Of a stretch of DNA of 64,000 bases, positions 55,707 through 64,000 are shown piece by piece. Source of the stretch: Leucobacter sp. L43 (GTDB lineage Bacteria; Actinomycetota; Actinomycetes; Actinomycetales; Microbacteriaceae); the NCBI RefSeq assembly GCF_016597785.1, contig NZ_JAENJG010000001.1, positions 186,001 through 250,000 on the forward strand. Reading direction: 5' to 3'. The position numbers were made by a program, and so were the translations under genes. The notes under the pieces were generated by a model. The model was not told where the DNA came from, searched no databases, and worked only from the letters and a program-made list of their open reading frames with translations. Numbering within the stretch: position 1 is the stretch's first letter; each line of letters starts with the position of its first letter.

Positions 55707-56312
55707 ATGTCAGCCACCGCGATCCGACGCTCGTACGATGCGCGGGCGGCCGAATATGCCGACCTCTTCGCCTCCGTCGACGCAGCCCCCGCTGACGATG
55801 TCGCAGAGATTCGCGAATGGGCGGCACGGTGCAGCGGCCCCCTCATCGATGCCGGCTGCGGCCCGGGCCACTGGACCGACGATCTGCGCCGTCAGGGCGC
55901 TGAGATATCGGGCTTCGACCTCTCCCCCGCGTTCGTCGAGATCGCGCGCCAGCGCTTTCCGCACAGCGAGTACCGCGTCGCGGATCTCGCGCGGAGCGGC
56001 GTCGCCACGGCTTCTGCGGGTGGAATCCTCTCGTGGTTCTCGCTGATCCACACTCCGCCGGCTGAGGTCGACGCAGTTCTCGCCGAGTTCGCCCGCATCT
56101 TGGCTCCCGGCGGCCGTCTGCTTCTCGGGGCCTTCGCCTGGCCGGAGCTGGAGCCGTTTGCGCACGCCGTGGTCACCGCCTACCGGTGGCCACCCGGAGA
56201 ACTCGGCGGACGGCTCGTCTCTGCAAGGTTCGAGCTGCATCGAGTGAGTGAGCGCACACCCGAGGGGGCGCGACCGCAGTGCTCGCTCGAAGCCCGACGT
56301 GCCGAAGAGTGA
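55707..56312 (+). CDS. Class I SAM-dependent methyltransferase
   Basis: 201 residues with the Rossmann-like SAM fold: motif I LIDAGCGPGHWTDDL (~47-61), ISGFDLSPAFVEIARQRFP (acidic residue for ribose), and FARILAPGGRLLLGAF (~130-145). Substrate unknown; small size and lack of extra domains fit small-molecule methylation. Probably leaderless, starting just past the tRNA-Val repeats. Confidence 0.88.
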   Translation: MSATAIRRSYDARAAEYADLFASVDAAPADDVAEIREWAARCSGPLIDAGCGPGHWTDDLRRQGAEISGFDLSPAFVEIARQRFPHSEYRVADLARSGVATASAGGILSWFSLIHTPPAEVDAVLAEFARILAPGGRLLLGAFAWPELEPFAHAVVTAYRWPPGELGGRLVSARFELHRVSERTPEGARPQCSLEARRAEE

Positions 56313-56380
56313 TTGCCGGGCGAGGAACCGCATCGCACAATGGAGGTGACCAGAACATCGGCTTCGAGATGGGAACACTC

Positions 56381-56737
56381 ATGGCACACCTCGGTACCCT
56401 TCACAGCTTCGTTCTCGACTGCCCGGACCCGCGGGCGCTCGCGGAGTTCTATCGCGGCCTCGTCGGGGGGACGATTCAGGCTGACGGGGACGACTGGGTC
56501 GATCTTCGGATCGATGGCATCGGGGCGAAGCTCTCCTTCCAGCAGTCCCCAGGCTATGCCGCACCCGTGTGGCCGAGCGATGACGGCGATCAGCAGGCGC
56601 ACCTCGATATCGCGGTGCCTGACTTGGCCGGTGCCCACGACGACGTGCTCGCGCTCGGCGCTCGCCACATCGAGTCTCATGACACGTTCCGGGTCTACCT
56701 CGATCCCGTCGGCCACCCGTTCTGCACTGTCGTGTAG
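56381..56737 (+). CDS. VOC family protein (glyoxalase-like)
   Basis: 118 residues with the VOC/glyoxalase-like (Glyoxalase_6) pattern: LHSFVLDCPDPRALAEFYRG, then LDIAVPDLAGAHDDVLALGA and a C-terminal VYLDPVGHPFCTV. Substrate unknown; it is unrelated in detail to the other VOC protein at 14 kb. ATG 56381 with GGGAA six bases upstream is chosen; ATG 56369 is an alternative. Follows the methyltransferase gene on the same strand. Confidence 0.84.
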   Translation: MAHLGTLHSFVLDCPDPRALAEFYRGLVGGTIQADGDDWVDLRIDGIGAKLSFQQSPGYAAPVWPSDDGDQQAHLDIAVPDLAGAHDDVLALGARHIESHDTFRVYLDPVGHPFCTVV

Positions 56738-56798
56738 CGCGGCAGGATCACTGAGCGTGCGGACGGCTGGGCGCCGACCGCTGCGAGCTGCGCCCGAT

Positions 56799-57323
56799 TC
56801 AGCCTTCGGGCGCGTGGACTCCGTGCGCGCGCATCACGGCGCCGGCGGCGTCGACGAAGCGACCGCGCTCGAGCACGTGTCCTTCTCGGCGCACCCGCGC
56901 GTCCGGTACGCGCAGCACTCGGTCGGTCGCGAGGAAGCTCTCACGCCCCTGACCATCCCAACGACCGGTTCCGACCGAAACGAACCCGCGGTGCTGCTTC
57001 GTGCTCAGGTAGCATCCGGCGGTCGTTGCCGCATCGATTCGCGCGATGATGAGCACGGGGCGATCCTTGCCCCTGCCGTCATGCTCGGCATACGGCACCC
57101 AGGCCCAGACGATCTCGCCCGGATCCGGGGCGCCGTCGGGGTCTGGCGCGTAGGCGAGGCGCAACCCGCGAATCTCGGCGAGCGTGAGGTCCCGATCCTC
57201 TGCGACGTCGTTTCGCCCGAGATCCCGCCGGACGGAAGGAGTGGGCCGCGCGGGCTTCAGGAGCGCCGAGGCCAGCGAACGCAGGAGTCCAGAGACCTTG
57301 CGCGATACGTTCCCCCGCCCCAT
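56799..57323 (-). CDS. PemK/MazF-like family protein, solitary
   Basis: 174 residues. The C-terminal part (~65-170) has the PemK/MazF fold pattern GEIVWAWVPYAEHDGRGKDR followed by PVLIIAR, plus GRESFLATDRVLRV. MazF/PemK toxins are RNA endonucleases, but no antitoxin gene is adjacent and there is a ~60-residue N-terminal extension, so it may not be a toxin. It starts right after the zapE stop, with the zapE tail (CGGAG) touching its ATG. Confidence 0.75.
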   Translation of the reverse strand: MGRGNVSRKVSGLLRSLASALLKPARPTPSVRRDLGRNDVAEDRDLTLAEIRGLRLAYAPDPDGAPDPGEIVWAWVPYAEHDGRGKDRPVLIIARIDAATTAGCYLSTKQHRGFVSVGTGRWDGQGRESFLATDRVLRVPDARVRREGHVLERGRFVDAAGAVMRAHGVHAPEG

Positions 57324-57328
57324 CTCCG

Positions 57329-58387
57329 TTACGCGATCTCGCTCGCCGAGAGCGCGTTGAGACGCGACATGCAGCGCAGGTACTTCTTGCGATATCCGCC
57401 GTCGAGCATGCCTCCGCCGAAGACAGTGGTGATCGGCGCACCCGTAGCGCGGATTGGGATCTGAGCGTCGTACACGCGGTCGATAAAAGCCACGAATCGC
57501 AAGGCGGACGACTGGTCCGTCAGCACGTGAACGTCGCGCAGGCCGATGCACTGCACGCCCGTCAGGAGGCCGCTGTAGCTCGAAGGATGCACGGTCGCGA
57601 GATGCTCGATCAGCGCCGAGAAGTCGTCGTCCGTCATGCGCTCGTGCGCTGCAGCGACATCGGCGAGGGCGAAGCGGTACTCCTCGTCGGAGAGCGGAAC
57701 CGCGTCTCCTTCGAGGTCGCGCTGCCGGTAGTCGACGCCATCGATGCGAATCGTCGTGAAACGATCGGACATCGCCTGGATCTCGCGCATGAAGTCGGCG
57801 GCCGCGAAGCGCCCCTCTCCGAGCGCGTTGGGCGGCGTATTCGAAGTTGCGACGAACTTGGTGCCGGTGGACGTGAGATCGCCGATGAGGCGTGTCATCA
57901 GCATCGTGTCGCCCGGATCATCGAGCTCGAACTCGTCGATGCAGATCAGGCGAGCGCCCTGAAGCACGCTGACGGCGCCGTTGTACCCGAGAGCACCGAC
58001 GAGCGCGGTGTACTCGATGAACGTTCCGAAGTACTTGCGTCCGGTCGTGGCGTGCCAGGTCGCCGCGAGAAGGTGGGTCTTACCCACCCCGAACCCGCCG
58101 TCGAGATAGATGCCGGGCTTGGTGGGCGCAGCTGAAACAGACTCCGCCTTCTTCCGCCCGAAACCGAAGAATCCCCCGCGAGACACGGCTGGAGCTGGAG
58201 CCGCGAACGCGCGCAACAGCTCCCGAGCCTCCTCCTGGGACGGATAATCGGGGTCCGGCCGGTACGAATCGAACGACGCGCGATCGAACTGCGGCGGTGG
58301 AACCAGCGTCGCTACGAGTTCGGTGCCACTGATCGTGGGGCGCCGATCGACGAGACTGGCGGTGCTGTGCTGGGAGTCTGAGACCAT
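57329..58387 (-). CDS. zapE: Cell division protein ZapE (AFG1-like ATPase)
   Basis: P-loop ATPase of the AFG1/LACE1/ZapE family; in E. coli it affects Z-ring constriction under stress. 352 residues: Walker A GGFGVGKTHLLAATWHAT (~105-122), Walker B RLICIDEFELDDPGDTML, sensor FVATSNTPPNALGEG. TACACT lies seven bases before ATG 58387, so leaderless; in-frame sequence further upstream is not conserved-looking. The PemK-like gene follows on the same strand. Confidence 0.92.
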   Translation of the reverse strand: MVSDSQHSTASLVDRRPTISGTELVATLVPPPQFDRASFDSYRPDPDYPSQEEARELLRAFAAPAPAVSRGGFFGFGRKKAESVSAAPTKPGIYLDGGFGVGKTHLLAATWHATTGRKYFGTFIEYTALVGALGYNGAVSVLQGARLICIDEFELDDPGDTMLMTRLIGDLTSTGTKFVATSNTPPNALGEGRFAAADFMREIQAMSDRFTTIRIDGVDYRQRDLEGDAVPLSDEEYRFALADVAAAHERMTDDDFSALIEHLATVHPSSYSGLLTGVQCIGLRDVHVLTDQSSALRFVAFIDRVYDAQIPIRATGAPITTVFGGGMLDGGYRKKYLRCMSRLNALSASEIA

Positions 58388-58394
58388 CACCGAT

Positions 58395-58400
58395 AGTGTA
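58395..58400 (-). promoter_or_regulatory. -10 element of leaderless zapE
   Basis: TACACT on the minus strand, seven bases from the zapE ATG, no Shine-Dalgarno. Confidence 0.55.
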
Positions 58401-58415
58401 CCGTCGCCGCGTTGC

Positions 58416-59612
58416 TCAGCCGCGCCAGGGCTGGTGCGGCAGGGCACGGACGAACACGCGGGTCACCGCTTCCCAGCCGCTGCGGTCCACGTTCCACAGC
58501 TTCACGTGCTCGGCCCCGGGTTGCATTCGAAGCTGTACGAGGTCGGGGCGCAACTCGGCGAGCCGCTCCGCTCCCGCCGACGGCACGAACGTGTCAGCTG
58601 TACTGGCATGGATGAGGACTGGCACAGTGAGTTCGGGCGCGAACGTCTCGGGGTGCAGCGTCGCGATCGGGAGCCCGCCGCTCTCGCCACCCGTGACGAG
58701 GCCCCTGGAGAGCATCTCGACCCCGAGACCTGCGATCGACGCAGGCACTGACTGCGCCGTGGCGTGGTAACGGAGCAACGCGCTCCAGTCCACTGCGGGC
58801 GAGTCGAGGATCAGACCGTCGATGAGTGCGCGGTGGACGCCTCGGGTGGCAGCAACGAGGCACGCGGTACCGCCCATGGACCAGCCGAAGAGGGTCACCC
58901 GCTCGGCTCCTCGTCGCCGGGCTTCGGCGATCGCCGAATCCACGTCTCGGCTCTCCGAGAACCCCACGCCGTAACGACCGCCAAGGCCGGGAGGCGCGCC
59001 CGGATCGTTGCGGTAGGAGATGACGAGGTTCGTGATCCCGCTGCGCGCGAGCGGGATCACGCCTCGCAGCGTCTCCTCCGGCAGCGCCCCGCGTCCGTGC
59101 ACGTGGACGGCCCACCGACGCTTGCGCGCGAAGCGCGGATGCACGATCCAGGCGTCCGCCTCGCCGAGCTCGGTGCGGTACGTGATCCGATCAACGCGGT
59201 ACCCGAGCTCTTCCGGAGCGGTGAACCACCACCCCGTGATTCTTCCGCGGGTCTCCGCCTGAAGCGCTCCGCGGTCGACGGCGACGAGCTCGCGCACCAC
59301 CGTCTCGCCTTCGATCGCGATCACCTCCCCCAGTCGCGCATGGCCAGCGCCTCCGTCGAAGATGAACGAGTACCGGCCGGGGAGATCCGCATCGGCACCC
59401 CGCAGATGCACCTGCCTCCGCTCCGGTGAGCCTCCGGCCTCGGATATCCGGATCACGGTGACCGGAGATTCGGGAACGACAGCCGGGGTCACCGCTCGTC
59501 GCGCGAGCGCGGCTCCGCCGAGTATCGAGCCGACGGACGCCGCGATCGCACCGCCGCCGAGTACGCCGGCAATCCCGAGTGCGAGCGCTCGCCCCCAGCG
59601 CAGTCCTTGCAT
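58416..59612 (-). CDS. Alpha/beta hydrolase with N-terminal membrane segment
   Basis: 398 residues. A hydrophobic segment near the N-terminus (ALALGIAGVLGGGAIAASVG) probably anchors or exports it. The alpha/beta-hydrolase core has the nucleophile elbow GWSMGG (~225), and acid and histidine candidates in HASTADTFVPSAGAE and GAEHVKLWN. The strand VHVHGRG suggests the oxyanion site. Substrate unknown. ATG 59612 is chosen because GGGAGGG lies six bases upstream; the frame extends to 59642. Confidence 0.86.
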   Translation of the reverse strand: MQGLRWGRALALGIAGVLGGGAIAASVGSILGGAALARRAVTPAVVPESPVTVIRISEAGGSPERRQVHLRGADADLPGRYSFIFDGGAGHARLGEVIAIEGETVVRELVAVDRGALQAETRGRITGWWFTAPEELGYRVDRITYRTELGEADAWIVHPRFARKRRWAVHVHGRGALPEETLRGVIPLARSGITNLVISYRNDPGAPPGLGGRYGVGFSESRDVDSAIAEARRRGAERVTLFGWSMGGTACLVAATRGVHRALIDGLILDSPAVDWSALLRYHATAQSVPASIAGLGVEMLSRGLVTGGESGGLPIATLHPETFAPELTVPVLIHASTADTFVPSAGAERLAELRPDLVQLRMQPGAEHVKLWNVDRSGWEAVTRVFVRALPHQPWRG

Positions 59613-59692
59613 GGGCTTGCCCTCCCCTGTTCCCCGCATCACGGCGTGGCACCGGCGTGATGTTCACAGCAAACTCTAGTGTCGCCTGTGTG

Positions 59693-60310
59693 ATGGCACG
59701 CATCAATGGCACCCATGTCGACTTCGACACGGCGTCCGAGCAACTCCGGAACGCGCGCCTGCGTGAAGAACTCGTCTCCCAGGAGATCCCGGCGCCGGAG
59801 CGCATCGCTCCGAAGTCGATTGCGTTCGCAGCGGGCGTCGCCCGTGGAGCGCGCGGTGGAGCGACGGCGGAGACCGCTCTCGAGTCACCCTATGGCGCCG
59901 GCCGGATCGTGCTCATGCACGACGAATCAGCCGTCGACGAGTGGGGTGGTCCCTTCCGGATCGTGTGCTTCGCCCAGGCACCCCTCGAGCTCGAGATCGG
60001 CGTCGATCCGTTCATCTCCGATGTGGCCTGGTCGTGGCTGGTCGACGCGCTGGACTCGCGCGGCGCTCGATACGTCTACTTGTCCGGCACCGCGACGAAG
60101 ACCCTGTCGAGCAGCTTCGGCGCACTCGAGGCGCGCGGTGACTCCGCGCAGATCGAATTGCGAGCCTCATGGACTCCGACGGGTTCGGATTTCGGCGTCC
60201 ATGCGGAGGCGTGGTCGGAGCTCGTCTGCCTGCTGGCGGGACTGCCCCACGCTGAGGGAATAGACTCCATCGCGGCACGGCGATCCCGCCAAGCCGCGGA
60301 AGGGGTATGA
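59693..60310 (+). CDS. DUF3000 family protein
   Basis: 205-residue actinobacterial protein of unknown function (DUF3000), typically next to an RNase D gene as here. Conserved blocks: ERIAPKSIAFAAGVARG, GRIVLMHDESAVDEWGGPFR and FISDVAWSWLVDALDS. A TAGTGT box at 59677-59682 puts the predicted RNA start at a GTG (59690) just ahead of the ATG, so start may be GTG and leaderless. Its stop overlaps the RNase D-like start (ATGA). Confidence 0.85.
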   Translation: MARINGTHVDFDTASEQLRNARLREELVSQEIPAPERIAPKSIAFAAGVARGARGGATAETALESPYGAGRIVLMHDESAVDEWGGPFRIVCFAQAPLELEIGVDPFISDVAWSWLVDALDSRGARYVYLSGTATKTLSSSFGALEARGDSAQIELRASWTPTGSDFGVHAEAWSELVCLLAGLPHAEGIDSIAARRSRQAAEGV

Positions 60311-61506
60311 ACAGCATGACGATCTCCCAGTCGGAGCTCGACATCGAGTGGACGATGGTCACCGACGCGGAGGGTCTCCTGGCCGCGTCGACTGTGCTCG
60401 CGGCGGGGCACGGCCCGGTGGGCGTGGATGCCGAGCGCGCCTCGGGATTCCGCTACGGCGGCGAGGCGTACCTCGTGCAGGTGCACCGCGCTGGCGCCGG
60501 CACGTATCTCTTCGATCCGATCGGGATCGAAGATTTCTCCCCGCTGCAGCGAGCGATCGGCGATGCCGAGTGGATCCTGCACGCGGCATCGCAGGATCTC
60601 GCCTGTCTTGCCGCCCTGGGACTGGTGCCGACGCAGCTCTTCGATACCGAACTGGCCGCGCGGCTGCTCGGATTCGAGCGTGTGGGTCTCGGAGCGATCG
60701 TCGAACTCCTGCTCGGCATCACACTCGAGAAGGCCCACTCGGCCGCGGACTGGTCGCAGCGTCCGCTTCCTGACGACTGGCTGGAGTATGCAGCGCTCGA
60801 CGTCGTCCTGCTGCCGGATCTGCGGAACGCCGTCGCGGCCCAGCTCGCGGCGCAGCAGAAGACGGAGTTCGCTCGCCAGGAATTCGAAGCGACGCGCACC
60901 AAGCCGGAGAAGCCGCGCCCGGAAGAACCGTGGCGCAAACTCTCCGGCGGGAATTCGCTGAAGACTCCGCGAGCACTCGCTTTGGCGCGAGAGCTCTGGG
61001 AGGGCCGTGACGCTCTCGCTCGTGAGCGCGACGTCGCACCCGGGCGCCTGATACCGGACTCCTCCGTGGTCGCAGCAGCGAGCGCGAATCCTCGGTCCAA
61101 AGGCGATCTTGCGCGGTTGCGCGACTTCAAGGGCCGGGCGAGCCGCAGCGAGCTCGACCGGTGGTGGGCGGCGATCCTCCGGGGGAAGACCACCGAGAAT
61201 CTTCCCGGCCAGAAGCGTCGGGATCCCGATTCGATTCCGCACCATCGCTTCTGGGCCCAGCGGGATCCCGATGCCGCGGCGCGCTTGGACGCGGTGCGAG
61301 CGCGGATCGAGCAGGAATCGGCTGCGAGGAGCATCCCGCTCGAGAATCTGCTCACCCCGGATACCCTTCGGCGCCTCGTGTGGCGCCCGCCCGTGGATCG
61401 TTCGGAGACCGGCGTCGCACTCCGTCTCAAGGAGCTCGGCGCGAGGGACTGGCAGATTGGCATCACCGCACCAATCATTGCCGAAGCTTTTGTAGATCTT
61501 CCATAA
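60307..61506 (+). CDS. rnd: RNase D-like 3'-5' exonuclease with HRDC domain
   Basis: 399 residues. DEDD exonuclease domain (1-200): GVDAERASGF (first Asp/Glu pair), LHAASQDLACLAALG and YAALDVVLLPDLRNA (last Asp). HRDC-like helical region follows (~215-290, ELWEGRDALARERDVAPGRL). Trims 3' ends of stable RNAs. Coupled to the DUF3000 gene by a 4-bp overlap, which suggests a joint role. Confidence 0.93.
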   Translation: MNSMTISQSELDIEWTMVTDAEGLLAASTVLAAGHGPVGVDAERASGFRYGGEAYLVQVHRAGAGTYLFDPIGIEDFSPLQRAIGDAEWILHAASQDLACLAALGLVPTQLFDTELAARLLGFERVGLGAIVELLLGITLEKAHSAADWSQRPLPDDWLEYAALDVVLLPDLRNAVAAQLAAQQKTEFARQEFEATRTKPEKPRPEEPWRKLSGGNSLKTPRALALARELWEGRDALARERDVAPGRLIPDSSVVAAASANPRSKGDLARLRDFKGRASRSELDRWWAAILRGKTTENLPGQKRRDPDSIPHHRFWAQRDPDAAARLDAVRARIEQESAARSIPLENLLTPDTLRRLVWRPPVDRSETGVALRLKELGARDWQIGITAPIIAEAFVDLP

Positions 61507-61577
61507 GCGAATCGCAACTCTCCCGCGAAATCACAGTGCCCTCGGTACGTCCGGTTCCGCGTGACACTCCGTCTCTC

Positions 61578-61583
61578 TAGTAT
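61578..61583 (+). promoter_or_regulatory. -10 element upstream of the beta-oxidation operon
   Basis: TAGTAT with TTCCGC 17 bases upstream as a weak -35; predicts a ~30-nt leader before the thiolase GTG. Confidence 0.45.
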
Positions 61584-61620
61584 GGAAACGACGCAGATCA
61601 CCAATGCTGATGGAGGCGAA

Positions 61621-62823
61621 GTGGCCGCAATGAGAGAAGTCGTGTTCGTAGACGGTGTCCGCACCCCGTTCGGGCGAGCAGGCGACAAAGGCATATATGC
61701 AGGTACGCGTGCAGACGACCTGGCGGTCAAAGCACTCCAGGGGCTCATCGAGCGCAATCCCGAGCTTCCGCTCGATCGCATCGATGACGTGGGCATCGCG
61801 GCGACGACGCAGCAGGGCGACCAGGGGCTGACACTCGGTCGCACGGTGTCGATGCTCGCGGGCATCCCCGTGACGGTGCCCGGCTTCGCGCTGGACCGCA
61901 TGTGCGCCGGCGCACTGACCGTGGCTTCGTTCATGGGCGCAGCGATCGGAGCGGGGCAGTACGACCTCGCGGTCGCCGGAGGCGTCGAGCACATGGGGCG
62001 CCACCCGATCGGGCTCGACGCCGACCCGAATCCGCGATTCGTCGCTGAGAAGCTCGTGAGCCCCGATGCGCTGAACATGGGCATCACGGCTGAGCGCTTG
62101 CACGATCGCTTCCCGGCCCTCACCAAGGAGCGCTCCGACCGGTTCGGCATGCTGAGCCAGCAGAAGGTGCAGGCCGCCTACGACCGCGGAGACATCCAGG
62201 CGGACCTCATTCCGGTCGCCACGCGCTCCGAGTCGGGCTGGGGCCTCGCGACGGAGGATCAGGGGCGCCGCCCTGAGACGACGATGGAGGGTCTGGCCAC
62301 GCTGAAGACTCCATTCCGCCCGCATGGCCGCGTGACCGCGGGCAACGCCTCGCCGCTTACCGACGGCGCGACCGTTTCCCTGCTCGCCGGAGGAGACACG
62401 GCCAAGCAGCTCGGTCTCTCGGTCAAGATGCGCCTGGTCGGATTCGCGTTCGCCGGTGTGGAGCCCGAGGTCATGGGACTCGGACCGGTGCCTTCCACCG
62501 AGAAGGCGCTCGCGCGCGCCGGCCTGACCATCGATGACATCGGTCTCTTCGAGCTGAACGAGGCGTTCGCGGTGCAGGTGCTGTCGTTCACCGACCACTT
62601 CGGCATCGCCGACGACGACCCTCGCGTGAACCCCTGGGGCGGGGCGATCGCGTTCGGGCACCCGCTCGCGGCGTCGGGTGTCAGGCTGATGACGCAGCTC
62701 GCGCGCCAGTTCGCGCAGCGACCGGACGTGCGCTACGGCGTCACCGCCATGTGCGTCGGCCTCGGTCAGGGCGGTACCGCCATCTGGGAGAACCCGCATT
62801 TCGACGGAAAGAAGGGCAAGTAA
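61621..62823 (+). CDS. fadA: Acetyl-CoA C-acyltransferase (thiolase)
   Basis: Last step of fatty-acid beta-oxidation. 400 residues: catalytic Cys in LDRMCAGALTVASFMG (~90), His in AFGHPLAASGVRL (~350), and second Cys in AMCVGLGQGG (~380). GTG 61621 has GGAGG four bases upstream. Starts with REVVFVDGVRTPFGR as typical. Directly precedes the FadB-like gene, forming the two-subunit complex operon. Confidence 0.93.
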   Translation: MAAMREVVFVDGVRTPFGRAGDKGIYAGTRADDLAVKALQGLIERNPELPLDRIDDVGIAATTQQGDQGLTLGRTVSMLAGIPVTVPGFALDRMCAGALTVASFMGAAIGAGQYDLAVAGGVEHMGRHPIGLDADPNPRFVAEKLVSPDALNMGITAERLHDRFPALTKERSDRFGMLSQQKVQAAYDRGDIQADLIPVATRSESGWGLATEDQGRRPETTMEGLATLKTPFRPHGRVTAGNASPLTDGATVSLLAGGDTAKQLGLSVKMRLVGFAFAGVEPEVMGLGPVPSTEKALARAGLTIDDIGLFELNEAFAVQVLSFTDHFGIADDDPRVNPWGGAIAFGHPLAASGVRLMTQLARQFAQRPDVRYGVTAMCVGLGQGGTAIWENPHFDGKKGK

Positions 62824-62826
62824 GCC

Positions 62827-64000
62827 ATGACTGACTACCGCAGCATCGACTTCTCTCCGCTCATCGCAGCGTCCGACGACGAGGTCGTCACCGAATCCCT
62901 CGTGCAAGATGTGCGGCTCCCGTCCGGCGGCACGCTCGCGCTCATCACCCTCGACAACGGGCGCGACCACACCCGCCCGAATACACTCGGGCCACGAACC
63001 CTCCAGGGGCTCGGGAACGTGCTCGACGAACTCCGTCGTCGCGCCGCCGCAGGTGAGATCGCAGCCGTCGCCGTGACCGGAAAGCCGTTCATCTTCGCCG
63101 CCGGAGCCGACCTCTCGAAGGTGTCGACCCTCGCGACGGAGGAGAACGCGCGACTCATGGCCCAGTTCGGCCACTTCGTTCTGGGCAAGTTCGGTGAGCT
63201 CGGCGTTCCCTCATTCGCATTCGTGAACGGCCTCGCGCTCGGCGGAGCGATGGAGATCGCTCTGCACTGCGATTACCGCACGCTCGACGCTTCGACCGCT
63301 GCCCTCGCCTTCCCGGAGGTGTTCCTCGGCATCATTCCCGGCTGGGGTGGCGCGACGATCGTTCCGAACCTCATCGGGATCGAGCAGGCGCTCGAGATCA
63401 TCGTCTCGAATCCGTTGAAGAACAATCGTATGCTGAAGCCGAAGCAGGCGTTCGAGATGGGACTCTTCGACGCGATGTTCGGCGCCGCGAGCTTCCTGGA
63501 GCGTTCTATCGCGTGGGCCGACGGCGTCATCTCGGGGTCCGTGAAGGTGGACCGCAAGCATGTGCCCGGCAAGCTGGAGCGGCTCACGAAGTGGCCGGCT
63601 GCCATCAAGATCGCTCGGGACACGCTGAAGGCGCGTATCGGCACCACCGCGAAAGCGCCCTATGCGGCCCTCGATCTGCTCAGCGCTGCCAAGGACAATG
63701 ATCTGGCGCGCGGGTTCGAGCGCGAGGATGAAGCACTCGCCCAGCTCATCTCGGGAGATCAGTTCGCAGCTTCGGTCTACGCCTTCGACCTCGTGCAGAA
63801 GCGTGCGAAGCGACCGGCGGGAGCCCCGGATACGCAGCTCGCGAAGCCGGTGCGGAAGGTGGGCGTCATCGGCGCGGGATTGATGGCGAGCCAGTTCGCC
63901 CTGCTGTTCGCCCGCAAACTGCGTGTGCCGGTGCTGATCACGGATCTCGATCAGTCGCGTGTGGACAAGGGGCTCGAGTACATTCGCGGCGAAGTCGACA
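62827..64000 (+). CDS. fadB: 3-Hydroxyacyl-CoA dehydrogenase/enoyl-CoA hydratase (FadB-like), 5' part
   Basis: Multifunctional beta-oxidation alpha subunit; open frame running off the window end (391 codons seen of ~700 expected). N-terminal crotonase domain (~1-300): FIFAAGADLSKVS, NGLALGGAMEIALHCDYR (oxyanion glycine), and PEVFLGIIPGWGG. Then the NAD-binding Rossmann domain starts at KVGVIGAGLMASQFALLFAR (~342). Three bases after the thiolase stop, coupled. Dehydrogenase active site lies outside the window. Confidence 0.93.
   Translation, partial: MTDYRSIDFSPLIAASDDEVVTESLVQDVRLPSGGTLALITLDNGRDHTRPNTLGPRTLQGLGNVLDELRRRAAAGEIAAVAVTGKPFIFAAGADLSKVSTLATEENARLMAQFGHFVLGKFGELGVPSFAFVNGLALGGAMEIALHCDYRTLDASTAALAFPEVFLGIIPGWGGATIVPNLIGIEQALEIIVSNPLKNNRMLKPKQAFEMGLFDAMFGAASFLERSIAWADGVISGSVKVDRKHVPGKLERLTKWPAAIKIARDTLKARIGTTAKAPYAALDLLSAAKDNDLARGFEREDEALAQLISGDQFAASVYAFDLVQKRAKRPAGAPDTQLAKPVRKVGVIGAGLMASQFALLFARKLRVPVLITDLDQSRVDKGLEYIRGEVD

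Overview
The window is high-GC, densely coded DNA from an actinobacterium. RbpA, WhiA, DUF3000, DUF4233, paired ClpP1/ClpP2, an ileS T-box of the translational type and frequent leaderless starts all point to Actinomycetota. Gene order (uvrA-uvrC-rapZ-whiA, then sodA and pgk-tpiA-secG-rbpA; tig-clpP1-clpP2-clpX; recO-uppS-dus-dgt-dnaG; thrS-HIT-yebC-ruvC) and the protein sequences suggest Microbacteriaceae, perhaps a Leucobacter relative; the genus is a guess. Almost everything is core chromosome. There is no IS element, prophage or CRISPR array.

Layout. 1-5.7 kb: central carbon genes (tal, partial; pgi) on the plus strand, converging through a shared terminator on rbpA, secG, tpiA, pgk and sodA. 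5.8-12.6 kb: whiA, rapZ, uvrC and uvrA in one minus-strand, mostly ATGA-coupled operon. 12.6-14 kb: a divergent RES-type toxin-antitoxin pair whose intergenic region with uvrA carries a LexA-like operator. 14-20 kb: a VOC protein, an AraC regulator, uvrB, a beta-lactamase-like lipoprotein and a YcaQ-like glycosylase. 20-25.9 kb: ndk, a DUF4233 gene, folC and ileS, with an ileS T-box leader. 26-30.6 kb: a ProU/OpuA-type glycine-betaine ABC operon with two paralogous binding lipoproteins separated by a terminator. 30.7-35.5 kb: a GyrI-like protein, valS, two small genes and a histidine phosphatase. 35.5-39.9 kb: the tig-clpP1-clpP2-clpX proteostasis cluster. 39.9-41 kb: three minus-strand tRNAs (Pro, Gly, Asn) and a gamma-carbonic-anhydrase-like protein. 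41-49.2 kb: an orphan ABC ATPase, dnaG, dgt, dus, uppS, recO and a TRIC-like channel. 49.2-53.6 kb: ruvC, yebC, a HIT protein, thrS and a PLDc_N protein. 53.7-55.7 kb: tRNA-Val(CAC), a membrane-anchored HELLH protein, then tRNA-Gly, tRNA-Cys and tRNA-Val(GAC) followed by a threefold 114-bp repeat. 55.7-64 kb: a methyltransferase, a VOC protein, a PemK-like protein, zapE, an alpha/beta hydrolase, DUF3000, an RNase D-like nuclease and the start of a fatty-acid beta-oxidation pair (thiolase plus FadB-like).

Functional threads: nucleotide excision repair (uvrA, uvrB, uvrC) with other repair genes (recO, ruvC, YcaQ); lower glycolysis and pentose phosphate; protein quality control; tRNA charging (ileS, valS, thrS) plus seven tRNAs; and osmoprotection. 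Many genes have a TANNNT -10 box 6-8 nt before the start codon and no Shine-Dalgarno, which indicates leaderless mRNAs. The most notable non-routine items are the LexA-like box shared by uvrA and the RES module, the tRNA-Val 3'-end/terminator tandem repeat, the palindromic 58-bp repeat before dnaG, the HELLH membrane protein, and the ileS T-box.
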